Positions 46,936 to 60,400 of a stretch of DNA of 64,000 nucleotides are shown here, piece after piece. Position 1 is the stretch's first letter; each line of letters begins with the position of its first letter. The notes under the pieces are model-generated. The model searched no databases. It was not told the origin of the DNA and saw nothing but the letters and a program-made list of their open reading frames with translations. Origin of the DNA: Burhinus oedicnemus (taxonomy: Eukaryota > Chordata > Aves > Charadriiformes > Burhinidae); assembly GCA_008921705.1 (NCBI GenBank), contig VFFE01007583.1:1121287-1185286 (forward strand), given 5' to 3'. The position numbers and the translations under genes were made by a program.

Positions 46936-49900
46936 AAAATGTCCAGGCCATCCAGATGCATGTGGATGTGTGCACCTGTGTGTGGATGTGTACAAAAATA
47001 CCTATTCATATGGTAATCATAGTATCCATCATTAGATCTCTGGAATTTCTGACTTTTCGATTGAACAGCCCAAGCCATTTCAGAAATCCTAAAAATGCTC
47101 ATAAAAATGTATTGGTTTCCTGAAATAAGGTATACCTTTGTTCTGAACAGCAACTAGTTCCAAATGTGTTCTCAGAGAAAGCTTTAGGATCTGTGAAGCC
47201 GTGGCATTGGCTCCAGTGCCTAAAACGCTCCTGCTTTCTACTCTGACACGATGGTGTCTTTTCTTATGACTTACTGGCTTAATAAAAACTATATCTCATC
47301 CTTTAAAGCTGTTGTGATGATGCAAGTACTGAATTTCTGTAAGTTCATCATGACACCTGCAATTTACCATCTTTAGCCTGATTTACCTCAACTTTTGAAG
47401 TTCTTGTCTGTTATTGAGGCTGTGTATGATCAGGAAAAGCAGAGCTGAATCCCTGTTCTCTAAATTAGTCCTGCCTAAAATAAACTACTGATAGCACTTG
47501 GCTTTGCATTTTATTCTGATCCCATAACATTGGAGAAAGTGGAAGAGAAAGATGAAGTCTGAAATGCAGTTCAGTTTGCCCTGTTTGTCCACCAGCATTT
47601 GTGTGGACTGGATTAATATTGCTGCTGAATTTACTTTGCAGTTCTTACTCCTTGTAGTAGTGATACGTGTTATGATCTATCTGGGCAGCATAGGTAGTTT
47701 GATGTCTTAGTTGAAGCCATAATAGAGCAGCATCTCTTTAATCCCTACCAAGGGGATCAGCAATATGCAAATGGACCTAAGGAGATTATATTAATTTATT
47801 AAACTAGGTTTTATGAATGTTGAGACTGCGTAGAGTAGCTTCAGAAACTTGTCAGTTAGCCATTAAAAATCAGTGTTAGTTTGTTGGTTGAGAATGTAGT
47901 GAAGTGTTAAGTTCATTGGATTCAAACACCTTTGACTTTGTCCTGTAGTCTGCAAGGGGGAGCAAAATGAAACCAAGTAAAATGGTGAGACACCAGTGGT
48001 ATTATAAAGCAGTCCAACAGGTGTGGGGGATGCTGTTTGTGCCATGGGACATACAATAAATTATGTTGTTTGCCCCTGGGAGATCAAACAATAAGATCAA
48101 GAGAGTATCAATCTCTCCTTTGTAATAAATTTATTTGCAGGCCTCAGTCTCTGAATTGGCAAAATCTGTTATTGCCAAAGCATTTTGTTTGCCTCATCGG
48201 AGTGCTCAATATTAATTTCCTTGTCCCATTTCAGTTTCTGAAAAGCATTTCAGCCAGCAGTACTTGTACAAAACACCTGTCTATTTTATTGATGATCCTG
48301 AATTTGCACAATATTTAAGTTGTGAGCTGGTGGAGGGGTAGAAAATCTGCTGGTTTATTTTATTGCTGGCAGAGAGAGCTTATCCAGACAATCGTAACCG
48401 TGTTAACCACTTCTTATCACCGTGTTTCAATAGTATGGAATTTACTGTAATAATTACGACAGGTGAAAATCGGGTTTGACATGATAGTTTTCAAGGCAAG
48501 GTGTTTGCTCTTGTGTTTTGTTTTGAAAAGGGATAGACTATTTGTCAGGAGGGCAGATGATGTGGTATGTAATGGGGGGAAGGTGAGATGCATGACTAGA
48601 TCTGCATGCAGAGAGAGTGCCAGACTAATGGTGAACAACCGAATCTCAAAGTTTAAAATTGCAAAAAATTCAAAATAGTCACTACAAGCAAACCTCAATC
48701 TGGAAATGTCATCTAGGGGATTTTTGTAGTTGTTTTCAGGAAACCTGTGAAGAGAAGTAGGATGGAATATCATGGGTTGGTGTGACACTGTCTCTCAGGC
48801 TTGATGTAGCACCAAAATACATATGCACAAAGCAGTGATTTCCATAACTGACTGTAACAGGATGTAGATTGTTGAATGGTTAGTGTCAAGTTATGCAAGA
48901 ATGAAGGACAAAGATATCTTGGGGTCACTGAGTATTTTAGTGGTGACTGAAAAGGCGCGTGACCTTGATTTAAAAACGCAAGAGAAGCTAGCCAGCCATT
49001 TCAGTATTCTATAGGCATGTAGCGGTCTTCCATACCCATGCTCCCTCAGTAGCAATGTAAGTAAGGCTAACACATTGAAAAGTCTGACATGGGAGTAATA
49101 TAATTAACATTAGGAGAAATAAATTATTTATTTGGTTTACATTGTTGTGTTTATTTTAATTTGCTGTAACGCGAAAACAAAACAACCTAAATAAAACTGA
49201 AAGAAAGGCAGGCATTTACGTACCCGAGTCCAGGATTTAAATCGCTTTTCAAGGAGCAGGGAAGATTCAGGATTTACAACAGGCAGTTATTAAAAGGGAG
49301 TGTAGAGAGAGGCAAGCAGAGAGATAAGGTACTAAGTCAGCCAGAGGGAAACGCTGCAGAAAGATGTCTGAACTTCATTTTTTCTCTAAGAGGAAAACTA
49401 GGCGCACGTGAGCACAGAAGTTGCCTGCCTAGCCCCAAACTAGTTTTTGTGAGTATTTCAGTCATGCCTTTGGGGGTAGGCAGCTAGTTTATCCCTGCCT
49501 TGTGAAGCCTATTTGAAGGATGCAGCGGTGTGATGGCCTTGGCTCTCTTCCTGTCTCTAGTGCATGGAGCACTAGTTCAAGACGCAGGAGTCTAAGCTTT
49601 GCTTGTTTTTTCCCTGCACCTGTGTACAAAATGAATTGGCAGCCTGTGATCTCCAGCCCTTTGACTTCAGTCTGAATAAAATGCTTGAAAAAATAGCTGT
49701 AAACTAGTTTGGGGAAGAACCTGTCTCTCCTGTTAAAGCTATGGTGTTTTTCAGGCATAAAATTAAGGTTTATGGACCAGAGGTAACATGAGAGAAGGAA
49801 CCTTACCTGTAGCCTGCTCATGAGGGCATCCAAGCACTAGAACAAAACTATGGGCACCAGCATGGCTTCTGTGTTTTTTTTGTGGCGAATGTATGGACTT

Positions 49901-50830
49901 CCTGAAATATGGCACCCCATCTTACCTTCTTCCTTCCTCTGTCACTCTCTCACCTGAGGCTTCAGCATCATAAAACACCCCACATTTTGCCAGCCATTGG
50001 AAGGAGAAAGAAAACAGAATTATTTTGTGAAGTTGCTGATTAATACCAGTATATTTTTTGATGCATTCCACCATTTGCATGGTATCAGTAACTCAATATT
50101 TTCATATTCCTCTCCTGTGTTCAATAAGGAAGGTATATTGTAGCCTTAGACACTGATGTGGGAAACTGCTTAAATCAGGGATTATCATTATCTGCCTTTT
50201 GTTGAGGCAGTACCACGTACATGCCTAAGTTTAAACTCAAGTTTAAACGTAAAATTAAGAATGTTTTTGTGTGCTATCCTTGCCAAGGGGATGTTCTCAT
50301 GAACAGATGTGTGTTTCTACTGATGACAAGTCGTGCTGTTCTGCTGTAGAAATCTTCTTACCAATGGCAAATGAAAATGTGTTTTGATTTTTTTTTTTTT
50401 AACAACTTAGTTACCTCCTTGTTTACTATGAATCTAAATAATTCTAAATAACAAATCTAGAAAATTGAAGCTACAGCTATTCAGGAAAGTATGGAAGGCT
50501 TACGTCTGTGTGGTGCTGTAGTGCATAGTTTGGGCTTAAACCAAGTACCAGGTTAAACCTTCAGTTTAAAACCAATTCTACTGATGAATAACACTGTCAA
50601 GCATCATGTCACCCCTGCGGGTGAGAACGGCTTTTCTGCCGAGTTCAGGGCTGTTTCTCTATTGTTGACTTTTCATTCATAATTTTTAAATGAACCTGTG
50701 ACTGCTCTAACAATGTTTGAACTGAAAGTTTCCCATGAACTCTGAAATGTATAGTACTGGTTTGTTCACGTTTTCCTCTCTCTCCTCTTCCATGTGTCTT
50801 TCCCTTCCTCCTTCTCTTCCTCCCTTCTAG

Positions 50831-53267
50831 CTCCCTGCCAGGCTTTAAGTTGCAGGTTGTTCACAAAGTTAAATGTGAATTTTGTGGTTTGGGCTTCTCT
50901 TCTTACTAGCATAACAGTGCACAACAGAGATTAATACCTGCCTGTTTCTTCAAGGGTTCACGTCTTGTACACTGTGGCAATTTGGAGGCATAGGGCTCAC
51001 TCCAGCTGTTGAGGGTAAAGGTAATACCTTGCTTGTGTCTCACTGTGACTGCTACAGAAGACTATCTTCAGCATTTCTTATTGCAGTACCATTCAATGTT
51101 AGTCCCTTTGTTCTTTCAAAGCCTAAGATGTTTGTTCTCCTTTTTTAAGTGAAGCAGATTTGTTTGTTTTTGAATTGCAAGTATTTCTAATGGGGACATT
51201 GGATGCCATCTATCTCTGTCCTTGTCATTTTTTTCTGTACATGTGTTGCATGTTTCCTTTGTATGTTGCCCCGATCTAACACTAATCAACTGATTTTTAG
51301 AGAGATGTAGGAGTGAAACAAAAAGTAGATGCAATCAACATTTAATGGTTAAGATTGTTTGGAGCAAACTATTTTAAAAGAGTTGAATCATAAAATTCAA
51401 TTTGTTTACAACAACAAGCTTTCCTGAAGACATGATTCTAAAACCAAACCAGTAGATCAAGGATCCTAAAATTCAAGTAGCACACTGAAACATCTAAATC
51501 ACAATTATTTCTACTGTGTGTGCTGAACAGATTGGTGGTGGTCATTGCTGCTGGGTAAATGCCTGCCTCCAGTAGCTGATGAGCGTTTTGCCTCTGACAC
51601 CAGAAGGACTTGGGATTTTACTCTTTTGTGGGTATAGGAAGTAAACAGCAAGAAGTTTGACTTGTCTGTCCAGGGGAGAGGGGATAAGACTCTGGACTAT
51701 TCTCCATTCTGGTGTCTGCCATAAAAATATCCCTTCTTACTGTTTACAAACTGCTTTTCTCCCCCTGCTGCATCCTACCAAAAAGAGATGTTGCAGTCAG
51801 AGAGCACTGCACAAAGGACTGTTTTGTAGTCTCCTGCTGGTAAGACCACTGTGAAGGGACAGGTGTTACATGGACAGCAAAGGAGAACTGTTTGTGGGCA
51901 GTTTTGCTGGGTTCCTGCAAAAGTAAGGATGCAAGGGGGCCTAGAGAAATTCAGAAATAATCATTGTACCAGTTTTCTTTGGCAGTTTTGCTGCGGTCTG
52001 CTCAGATGGTGCAGCAGCAGTGTCCCAGAAACCTCTCTGGAAATTTTTTCCAGAGGTATGAAACAGCTGTAGGTGACCCTGTTCACTGACACCGAAGTCT
52101 GCAAATGGAAACAACTTGTTAATGCTTTTTGTTTCTTTAAAAAAAGGTGAAAAAAAGAAGTGTGATGAGAAGAAAATGGAAAGAAAGCTATTGTGTGTGG
52201 CTCCCTGTTCTATGAACACTCCTATGATGCTAAGCAGTGTCCCCTTGTAGAATTTGAACAGGGGCGGGGAGTGGTGTTAACAATCTGTACAGGCTATTTG
52301 AATGTTTAGCAATTGATACTGAATATCAATTTTGTTTGAATTATACCAAGAATGTTTTTCAGCTTCTCCTTCACAAGATAAGTCATGTGTCTTCCATTAT
52401 CCTGGCACTAAATAATTTTACTACACATTGGGCTGTAATTTTACAGTTGCCCCAATGGAATTTATTTACTTTTTAAGATGGCACCTTTCTGTGAATGTAA
52501 TTGAATCATTTGTTTGGAATGAGTGAAATTTAGTTTCAACCATGTCTCATAAGTAAAATATATGTATTCAGAGAGATAAAGACATCTAATTTAAAGCTTG
52601 CCACATAAAAAGTCATACGCAGTCTCTATGCTCCTGTTGAATTCTACTAGCATAGTACAGCAGTACAGTGTAAGCTGTAAGACATTATCTAGTTCTCTAT
52701 ACGTATCTGTACAGGTAGATGACATTAAATGAGCTCCATTTACCAAAGGGAGTAAATAACACAATAATCCTCCCTAACATGTAGAAACTCAGACTTAATT
52801 CCCAGTTGAATAAATTGACAGCAATATAGTACTAAGGAGAATGACATTTTAGAATTAGGTGGCAGACTGGTCTGTTAAAATAATATATAGTACTAAAAAC
52901 AGTAAATGCAAAATGTCCATTAAGATAATTGAATATTAATATGTCTTGGTGCTGCTGAAGGTGAAGGACAAAAATGAATATAAAAACATATCAAGAATGA
53001 GACAAAAAGCCAAGCTAGGAATGCCATAGCATGTGTTGCTTTGTTTATTGCAAATACTGGCCAACAAAGAGATACAGAAAACCACACAAAGACAGTTATC
53101 TATGTGATCTTTTAAACTGTCTGTGGAACTGTCTCAATGAATGCCTGCTCAGCAGTTGGTAAATGGAACTTTTTTGTCAGGTATAAGCATAGGTGATTCT
53201 GTTAAGATTACTGCCAGAAAATAAATACATTTTATTCCTCCCTCAGCTGCTTTCATTTGCAGCATCT
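50831..53267. other. Unannotated DNA with one weak exon-like start
   Basis: A very strong pyrimidine tract ends in CCCTTCTAG at 50830 and is followed by a 25-codon open stretch (LPGFKLQVVHKVKCEFCGLG in its middle) that stops at 50907-50909. A CEFC pair is present, but there is no complete zinc-finger pattern and no donor. The rest shows no gene or repeat family. Confidence 0.35.
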
Positions 53268-53324
53268 AATCACAGAAGAGGAACTACAGATGGAGAACTT
53301 CTGAGGTCATTTAGGCTAGTCAGG
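53268..53324 (-). mobile_element. Old CR1 LINE 3' tail fragment
   Basis: On the minus strand the segment aligns by eye to the CR1 3' end: CTAAATGACCTCAGAAG corresponds to the usual CTAGATGACCTCCAGAGG, followed by a diverged CCTTCCAACC-like stretch and ending TTCTGTGATT. It is a short, old copy with no coding part. Confidence 0.5.
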
Positions 53325-54271
53325 TGCTATTTAAGGTTTGTTGGTTTACACAGCCAGGGATTATAAACCCGTTGGTGTTCTAGATGTCCCAGTAGTGGGC
53401 TGCTTCGTGATGGATATTTAACCTGAAAATGTCCTTCTTCATAATGCCTACTTCCAAAGAGTTAGAATCTGAGATATATTTCTGGCTTCCCAACAGCCCT
53501 GAGCACAGAATCTCACAGTACGAAACTTCCATTTCCATCGGTTTACTTGAGGCAATACACTTGGGAGTTACAGAGGGGCCACAGCTATCTAAACCCAGTT
53601 GTTTTCTACTATCCTTATTTCGTAGTCTCACACCCCACAACTGGTTGATTATTGCCTGTAGATACGGTGTAACTTTACTCTTTCATCTGAAACCAAGGTC
53701 ATAGCACGCTTTCAGCTATCAAAAACTAAGTTAAGAAAAGTCACAGTTTTCCAGTGAATTAGAAAGCACTGTGGAATACATCATTGGTGATTAAAGGTTG
53801 CTGTGCTGGCATCAGATTAACATCACTTTGAATTTCTCCTGTGGCAGCAAGGGTATTGTGCTGACAATATGAGCAGAGACACGCCCTCTGTGAGTGCAGT
53901 TTGGCTTGGTGGTGGCACATGTCACTGGCTGGAGCAGACTTAATTTTCCTACCTTTCTTATTGGTAGGCAGGTGGAGAGATATGTTTCTGCAATGGAGTT
54001 CCGGCAAAACTACAGCAACAGTTAAATCTGGCTTTGAAAAAACAAACTATCCATCCTGAGGAAACTATGAAGTTTGGTCCCATTTTAAACTCTTTAATGC
54101 TTGCATTTCCCTTTGGGGAAAATAGGAGAACTTCTCATTACTTTTTCACTTAAAACATTGTGCTTCCTTTGTGTGTGTATGTTTGTAAATGAGTTTTAAT
54201 ACCAGTATTTGGCAGGAATTACAGGGAAATTGAAACTCCTGGTTTCAGAATGAAATATATCTTGTATTGGG
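53325..54271. other. Unannotated DNA
   Basis: No gene or repeat family was recognised. Two overlapping open frames on opposite strands around 53380-53704 have no recognisable domain. Confidence 0.5.
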
Positions 54272-54480
54272 TGTAGGTGGTAAGGTTTCGGTAGTGGTGG
54301 TGTTGGGGGCTGCAGGGGTGGCCTCTGTGGGGAGATATCAGGGGCTGCTCTGGGCTGGACACAGCTGATTCCAGCCATCTATGCAATGGACCCACCGCAG
54401 GACACAGCTGATCCCATCAGCCAGGGGTGGGCCCCTCTGTGAAAACTTATGTAAGAAAAGTCAAGAGCAAGTGGAAGACT
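54272..54480 (+). mobile_element. Fragment of a second avian ERV LTR family
   Basis: The segment GGGGGCTGCAGGGGTGGCC, TGCTCTGGGCTGGACACAGC, GGACCCACCGCAGGACACAG and CCCATCAGCCAGGGGTGGGC is followed by CTTATGTAAGAAAAG, which sits where this LTR family has a TATA-like ACATATTTAAGAAAG. I recognise the order of blocks from a common avian LTR, but the family name is uncertain. It is clearly more GC-rich than its surroundings. The 3' part is missing or too diverged to follow beyond about 54480, and no target duplication was found. Confidence 0.6.
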
Positions 54481-57400
54481 TGAAGGTGGAGCTCAGATAC
54501 AACTTGTATGCTGGGAATTATCTTAGCATGGATGTACTGGGAGTTTGGGAGAATAGAAGACAAGGGTGAATGCCTGTTTGCCAAGAGATTTTTAATTAAA
54601 TCTATTTTATCAGTAATCAAGAATGTATCAGTTTTGCTCCTCTTTGATGTTGCATCTCTTTGGTGAAGACTAAATGCAACCTTGTATAGATGGTGAATAA
54701 AGCTAATTAGTGTTGGGTTTTTTTAAATGCTTACCCTCCTACCAAAGAGAATTAACTATTTGAGTTATCACTCACCATGCAAAAATCAGAGCATTAGATG
54801 AGGGGGCTGGTAAATGGATTGTGGAGTTTCAGCGTTTTCTGTGATACTGCATTATTTTACATTAAAATAAATCTCCAAGCCCAAAAACCACTAACAAGGC
54901 AATTTTTTAACAAGCTGTGGAACCAACATGTAGACTAATTTTGTTATCCCTGTTTTTGCCTATATGTTATTTGAATTGAGCACTTAGCTTTAAGGATATG
55001 CCTGGGCCTCTTCGCTAGTACATATGTTGTCTCCCCTTAGCAGTGAACTGAAGAACTGAGCCAAATGACCTTCAGCTTGCAAGGAGACTCTTCAATGTAT
55101 ATAAAGAGAAAGGTGTAAAGAGTTGCTTGAGAACTGAACATGAAGAGTTTAAGGCCTTCTGGGACAATGCTTGAATGAGAAATGTGATTGTCTTTCTTAG
55201 CCCCCTTGGACGCTTATTTCTTCTTGAGTATCTTCTGGCATTATGTCTTGCCCTCACAGAAAGTCCCTTTGAATTCCTTGGACATCTGAAGGGAGTCCCA
55301 GCTGATGGATCCTTGGGCAGCATTGCTGCCTGATAGTATAATTTTTAACTTCATTTTTTTCTTGCATTTCCCCAGTTTGGTGGGGGAAAAAGGCTAGAAA
55401 TCATTGCTGATGTCTCTAAAGTTCTCTGAGACTCAGGCACAAATGGTGTTATGCCAAGTACAAAATATTGTGATTAAATATCTCACAGATAAAAGCTGTT
55501 ATGCATAATTTTCATAACATGTAAGATATTATATGTAAAATTATATAGCTTTAATTTACAAAGAGAAAGTGATAAGTAATGGGACATAGAAGGGACAAGT
55601 CAAAGTGAGTAAGGAGGTGAATATGAGGATGGGAATTTGAGTTGAATAGTTTATTGGTGATGTATAACTAGAGTATAATTACTTGAATTTATAATCCTAT
55701 TTTACATGTTTAGGTGTATACTAATCTTTTTGCCTTTCATAATGACACAATGTAGCAATGTTGATACCTATAAGTACCTGAATTACACCAAATAAATACT
55801 GAGAGCTTGATTGGGAGCACTAACTGAATAGCAGACCTGTGGGAGTAAGCTTCATGCTGTTGAAATGTGAATTTATACAATATGTTGCTGCTGGGCTTGC
55901 TTGGCATTCAGACAGCTTTGCAGATGTCAATTTACCTATGTAATCATATGATAATTTAGTACAATTAGTATGTGAAATACTTCAGCATCTCCATATAGTT
56001 AGCTCATAATTATAAAGCAAATGTGTACTTATCAAGGTGTTTCCTTGCCCTGTGGTCACACAGTGACTTCATCTACTGTGTCATTATGTGTATGTGGAAG
56101 GTGTTGAAGTAAAGGTGCCACAGAAGTGTTAGCTCAAAATACTGATAAAGGCAAAATAATGTATTGTGGAAGGAGGGGGAAAAAAAAAAGTGGGAATGAT
56201 CCATATGCCTTCCTGTGCTGTAGTAAATGAACAGTGTCAGATGGTAGACCTGAACGTCTATAAGTAGTTTGCAAAGGACTTCTGTTAGTTGCTCACATGC
56301 AGTCAAAAAATGTGAACAGTAGTGTTGACTACTTCCACCAAGGATTTTGTATTCAAACAGGCTGTACGACTGAGGTGTACTACTCAAACATGAATCTGTT
56401 GAAACACAAATGAATGAAAACTGTAAATTGTTTTTCTTCTGTGTGTATTGTCACTGGCAGTTGCTTTAAGGGCATGTCTGCTGTTTCTTCGAACATCTAA
56501 ACGAAATGTTTCATTGCAGTGGGCTGGCTGGAAGGCATTTTCAACTGCCAGCTCTCAGATGTGACTGGCGGGGAGATAGTTTTTCTAGGGGAAAGTGGCT
56601 TTGCTGGTGTCTCAGTGTAATGCATTCAGTAACTGGATGTGCAGAGGCATAGTGAGGCATAAAGTTCTGTTGGAATGAGATATGTCTTAAATTATTGACA
56701 AGTCCATGAACAAAGGCCCTGTCCAATGGAGTTTTGGCATCAAGTCTGATGCCTGCTATCCATCATTTCTTGTTAATAGTTCCTCTCTGTATGAAACAGT
56801 AACTTGGTGATTGCTGATTTGATGCATCTGGTCCTCAGGATAAATTTGTTTTTCCCAGACCTGCTAGTCCAGGAGAACGTTTTACCTGTACAGAATAGCT
56901 GCTTTGCATGGAAGGGTCTCAGATGATTTTTGTATTTGTATTGGAAATGGAAGAGGGGTAAGACAGGAAGGAGGCACTGGTTTTGACCAGTCAAAGAACA
57001 GTGATACTGCTTCCAGTGAATCCAACAGAGAGCATCTGGTAGACCCAGCTGGACTGCTATGTTGTGCTCAGATGGAGTAGTTGATACTCTGGCACGGTCT
57101 GCTCTGTTTATTCAGTATGGCCCTGTAATGATTTGTTGCAGTCCCATTGCTTATATTGATATGCTGCAGAGTTTTCATACCTTACGGATATTACGTGCTC
57201 CTTCAGTGTCGCATTGGTGATTCAGGGTCAATATGTAAACTGATCAGAAATTTGCAAAGGGGGGAGAAGAAGGGAGTGAACAATATTCCCAAAAACATCT
57301 TTGCTATTTTTGATGAAAGCTTCTGCACAGTTGAAAAGGCAACTTCGTTTTTGTTTGTTTCTATGATAATCTTGGATTCTGTAATGAAGCACAGCAGGTA

Positions 57401-60400
57401 GGAAGATTCTGTACAGATTTCAAAACAAAATGTTCAACTGTACAATAAAGCATATTTTTAAGCAATGGTGCTTTGTATAATGTGATTACCTTCATAAATA
57501 AAACTGCTAAATGCTTATTTCAGAAGTCATTCAATGTCGAAAGAGGTTGAATGAGATATACTTGTCAGTTGCAAGTACATTTGCTGAAGACCATACAAAG
57601 CAAGAAGGCATGCATGTGTAATTCCCCACAAGGTCTAAATAATAATATTTAAAGAAATGTGTAAGATGAAATAAAACGACAGAGAAATCTGTGCATCGGT
57701 ACCCCAATTTGGCTCCAGAATTGTTATGGTCTATTTGTTGTCTCTTTAGGATATTTTGAAGGTGTTTTGTAGTTGCAGTAAGAAAGCTGATTATTATTTT
57801 AGACATTTGCTGACATGGGGGGTGAATATAATCTACAATTCTAGTTCAGCTGGGCCTAAGTCTTCCAAATTGTTTTCAGAACACTGAATCTGTCGCTGCA
57901 CTCAGCACTAAATTGGAAAGAGTTTGTATTTTAGCCCATGAAAGAAGGAACTTTGATTCCAGGATATGTAAGGGTTAAATATCTTAATACTTACCTGTTA
58001 TCTGTCAGCGAGGGATGCATGCAGTAATTTAGGAAGCATTTTGTAATTAATTAGGAGGATACGTACTGTACACTAAATGTGAAAAAGAAAGAAAGATTGG
58101 AAAGAAGGAATTACCTCAATGTGCAACATTCTGCTTCTACTTCTACACTTCTTATCCATCGCCCGGTAACAGTAAAAAAGACCAGCTGCTTCAGAGATTT
58201 TATTCTGCAACTGACAGAATTTTTGTCTCCAAATTGTTAATGTATTTAATCTACAATTTAGAAATTAAAGATAAGTACAGCTCTAAGTCCTCCTTCCACA
58301 ATGATCTATTCCTGCTGTTGCCTTGTTCTCTGTTACAACCTTGCCACCCTACCTCAGCTCTCTGCTTTTCCTACTCCCGTACCGAATGTCTACTGCACTC
58401 CCAGTTGGCTGTTGATTGCTTATCCCTCCTTTTGCTTTGTCCTTACTGTAATTTCATTACTGACTTTTTTTAATTTTTGGGTGTAATTTCCTTCAATGGT
58501 CATTGGGTTGTGTCAGTATAAGAATTTTCACTGATCCTCTTCCCACTTCAGTCCAATTTCCTTTTGTTCTTTGTTAGTCTCCTAATGTACAGTTTTGCGT
58601 TTTTGCTTTAAGTAGTCCCAGCTGGTGTGGTCTTCCCTCACTTTAAGCTATTTTTCCATTCAATATGTTGGTCACTTTTCTGACTTGATGTTTGGAGCAT
58701 TCTTCTAACTCAAATTTTAGTCTTCCTGCACAGATTCCAGCAGCTTTCATCATGCCTCAGGTTCTTGTTTTCCATCTCTGTTGTTCATTCCTTTTGTGAT
58801 ATTTAGGCAGTGACAATGCTCAGGTGTTAAGATTGTTTGATGCTGAAAATCTACAGGTGTATCCCTAGGATACCACAGCTCAATGACATATCTTTGAATA
58901 CCTCATTAATTAATTGGCTGAAGTAAATTAAAACAGCCCTGTAGAGGTAAGATAAGTTAGCTGAGAAGACAGTTCCTGTTTCACATTTTTTGCTTAAAAG
59001 TATATTTCCTTTACGAATAGTGAGGAGTGCCTAAATTTTTCTCCTTCCTTTACTGGTTGAGTAGCAATGTATAGAATTGAAAAAGCCAGCATTGATTCTG
59101 GGTGTTGTCATTTTCAATGTGGTGAAGTGGAGTCTTTGCTCTGTTCTCATCACCTGTCACTGCAATTTGAAATTACAGCTTTTAAAAATTCATCTGTCCA
59201 GCCTCAGTCCATGGCCAATTAAAGCCTCCTTCTATTGCTTTGTTAATGTTTTGTCAGGTGTTTGATCACATCCTTCCTTTTCTCTTCTCTGCATGCTTTC
59301 ACTTTTCTGTCCTTTTAAAGTCTGCATGTTTAGAAACTTGCTATTCTAAAGCATAAGATGTTAACAGAAGAAGGAGCATAAAATCAAGAACTAGATCATC
59401 CTTTTGAATTTAACATCTGTGAATTGTGTATAAAATGTGTTCAGGGAAAGTGAAACTAGCCAGGTGCCTTACTTTTCACCTGGGTATTACATGTGGACTT
59501 CCTTTCTGAAATGGTGCAAGAAAGTACAGAAAACATTAAGAAGGTGAAGAGGCTCTGCACACAGATTCTAGCACGTTACAAATGCTGCTAGTGCCTAGCC
59601 AGTCTTGGCCAGAGGCCCAAATTTGTTTGTCTGCTCTACCAGTAGCATAATAACCGGGGGGGGGGGGGAAAATCATGCTATTTTTGTTAAATGCCATAGA
59701 ACAAGGCAGCATTGAGCTGCCACGTGTCCTTTCTCACTAGTTGCATTTCACTAGCAGACCCATGAGTAGGGTTAATACTTCTGCTAATAGCAATCTCACT
59801 CATGACAAATACTGAGTCTCAGACCTCTGAAGCTGCAACAACTACTCAAGCTGTGCAGTAGTCAGTTGCACAAGTGAACAGTGTCTTACACCTGGAAGAT
59901 TACCCTGCCATGAGCACACCATCCGACAGTTCAAAAAATGGATAACAGAATACATTAGATCTGCTTTTAGGCAGCACAACAGTGAAACATGCACAAACAA
60001 TGTCCAATAGTATAAATATCCAGTTTGGTTTTTTTGTTTCTTTACAAAACAGAACTAGTGTTATATGTATCAAATTATTTCTTAGCTCTTTGTTTAATCA
60101 TCTTAATTAACAAAATAACTGAATCAGGTTTGCTGCATAGGTAAAAAGAATATAAATTAAATGAATACAAATAGATTTAATTTGAGGAATTACAAAACAG
60201 GTATTTGAACAAATGGCAAAACTGTCATGTTGAGGTTTGCACCACATGAGCTGAGCAGAGACATTGATATGTTCCACTCTCCACTGAAATGATCTGGGCT
60301 CGACGTCTAGGGTGAAATTACACCATTTAATTGCGACTCTTTAGACTTACTGGGTTCAAAAAGCTTAAAAGACAGCTTCAGTGTAGAGCAAAATATGTCT

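Larger units (their letters stand above)
43015..50830. other. Unannotated AT-rich DNA
   Basis: No gene or recognisable transposon was found in this 7.8-kb stretch. Noted within it are a duplicated CTATTGGTCAAG 12-mer (45882-45893 and 45901-45912), a C-rich run at 46914-46935, a 12-bp perfect palindrome TCTGCATGCAGA (48601-48612), and a long pyrimidine tract at 50771-50828. The larger open frames (complement of 48417-48788 and of 49489-49833) have no recognisable domain. Confidence 0.5.

Noticed and set aside
48417..48788. 123-codon minus-strand frame
   Set aside because: No domain, no splice or promoter support, and an atypical composition of short low-complexity pieces.
60290..60370. tRNA-like B-box (GGGTTCAAA) sequence
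   Set aside because: No matching A-box at the required distance and no cloverleaf pairing could be drawn.
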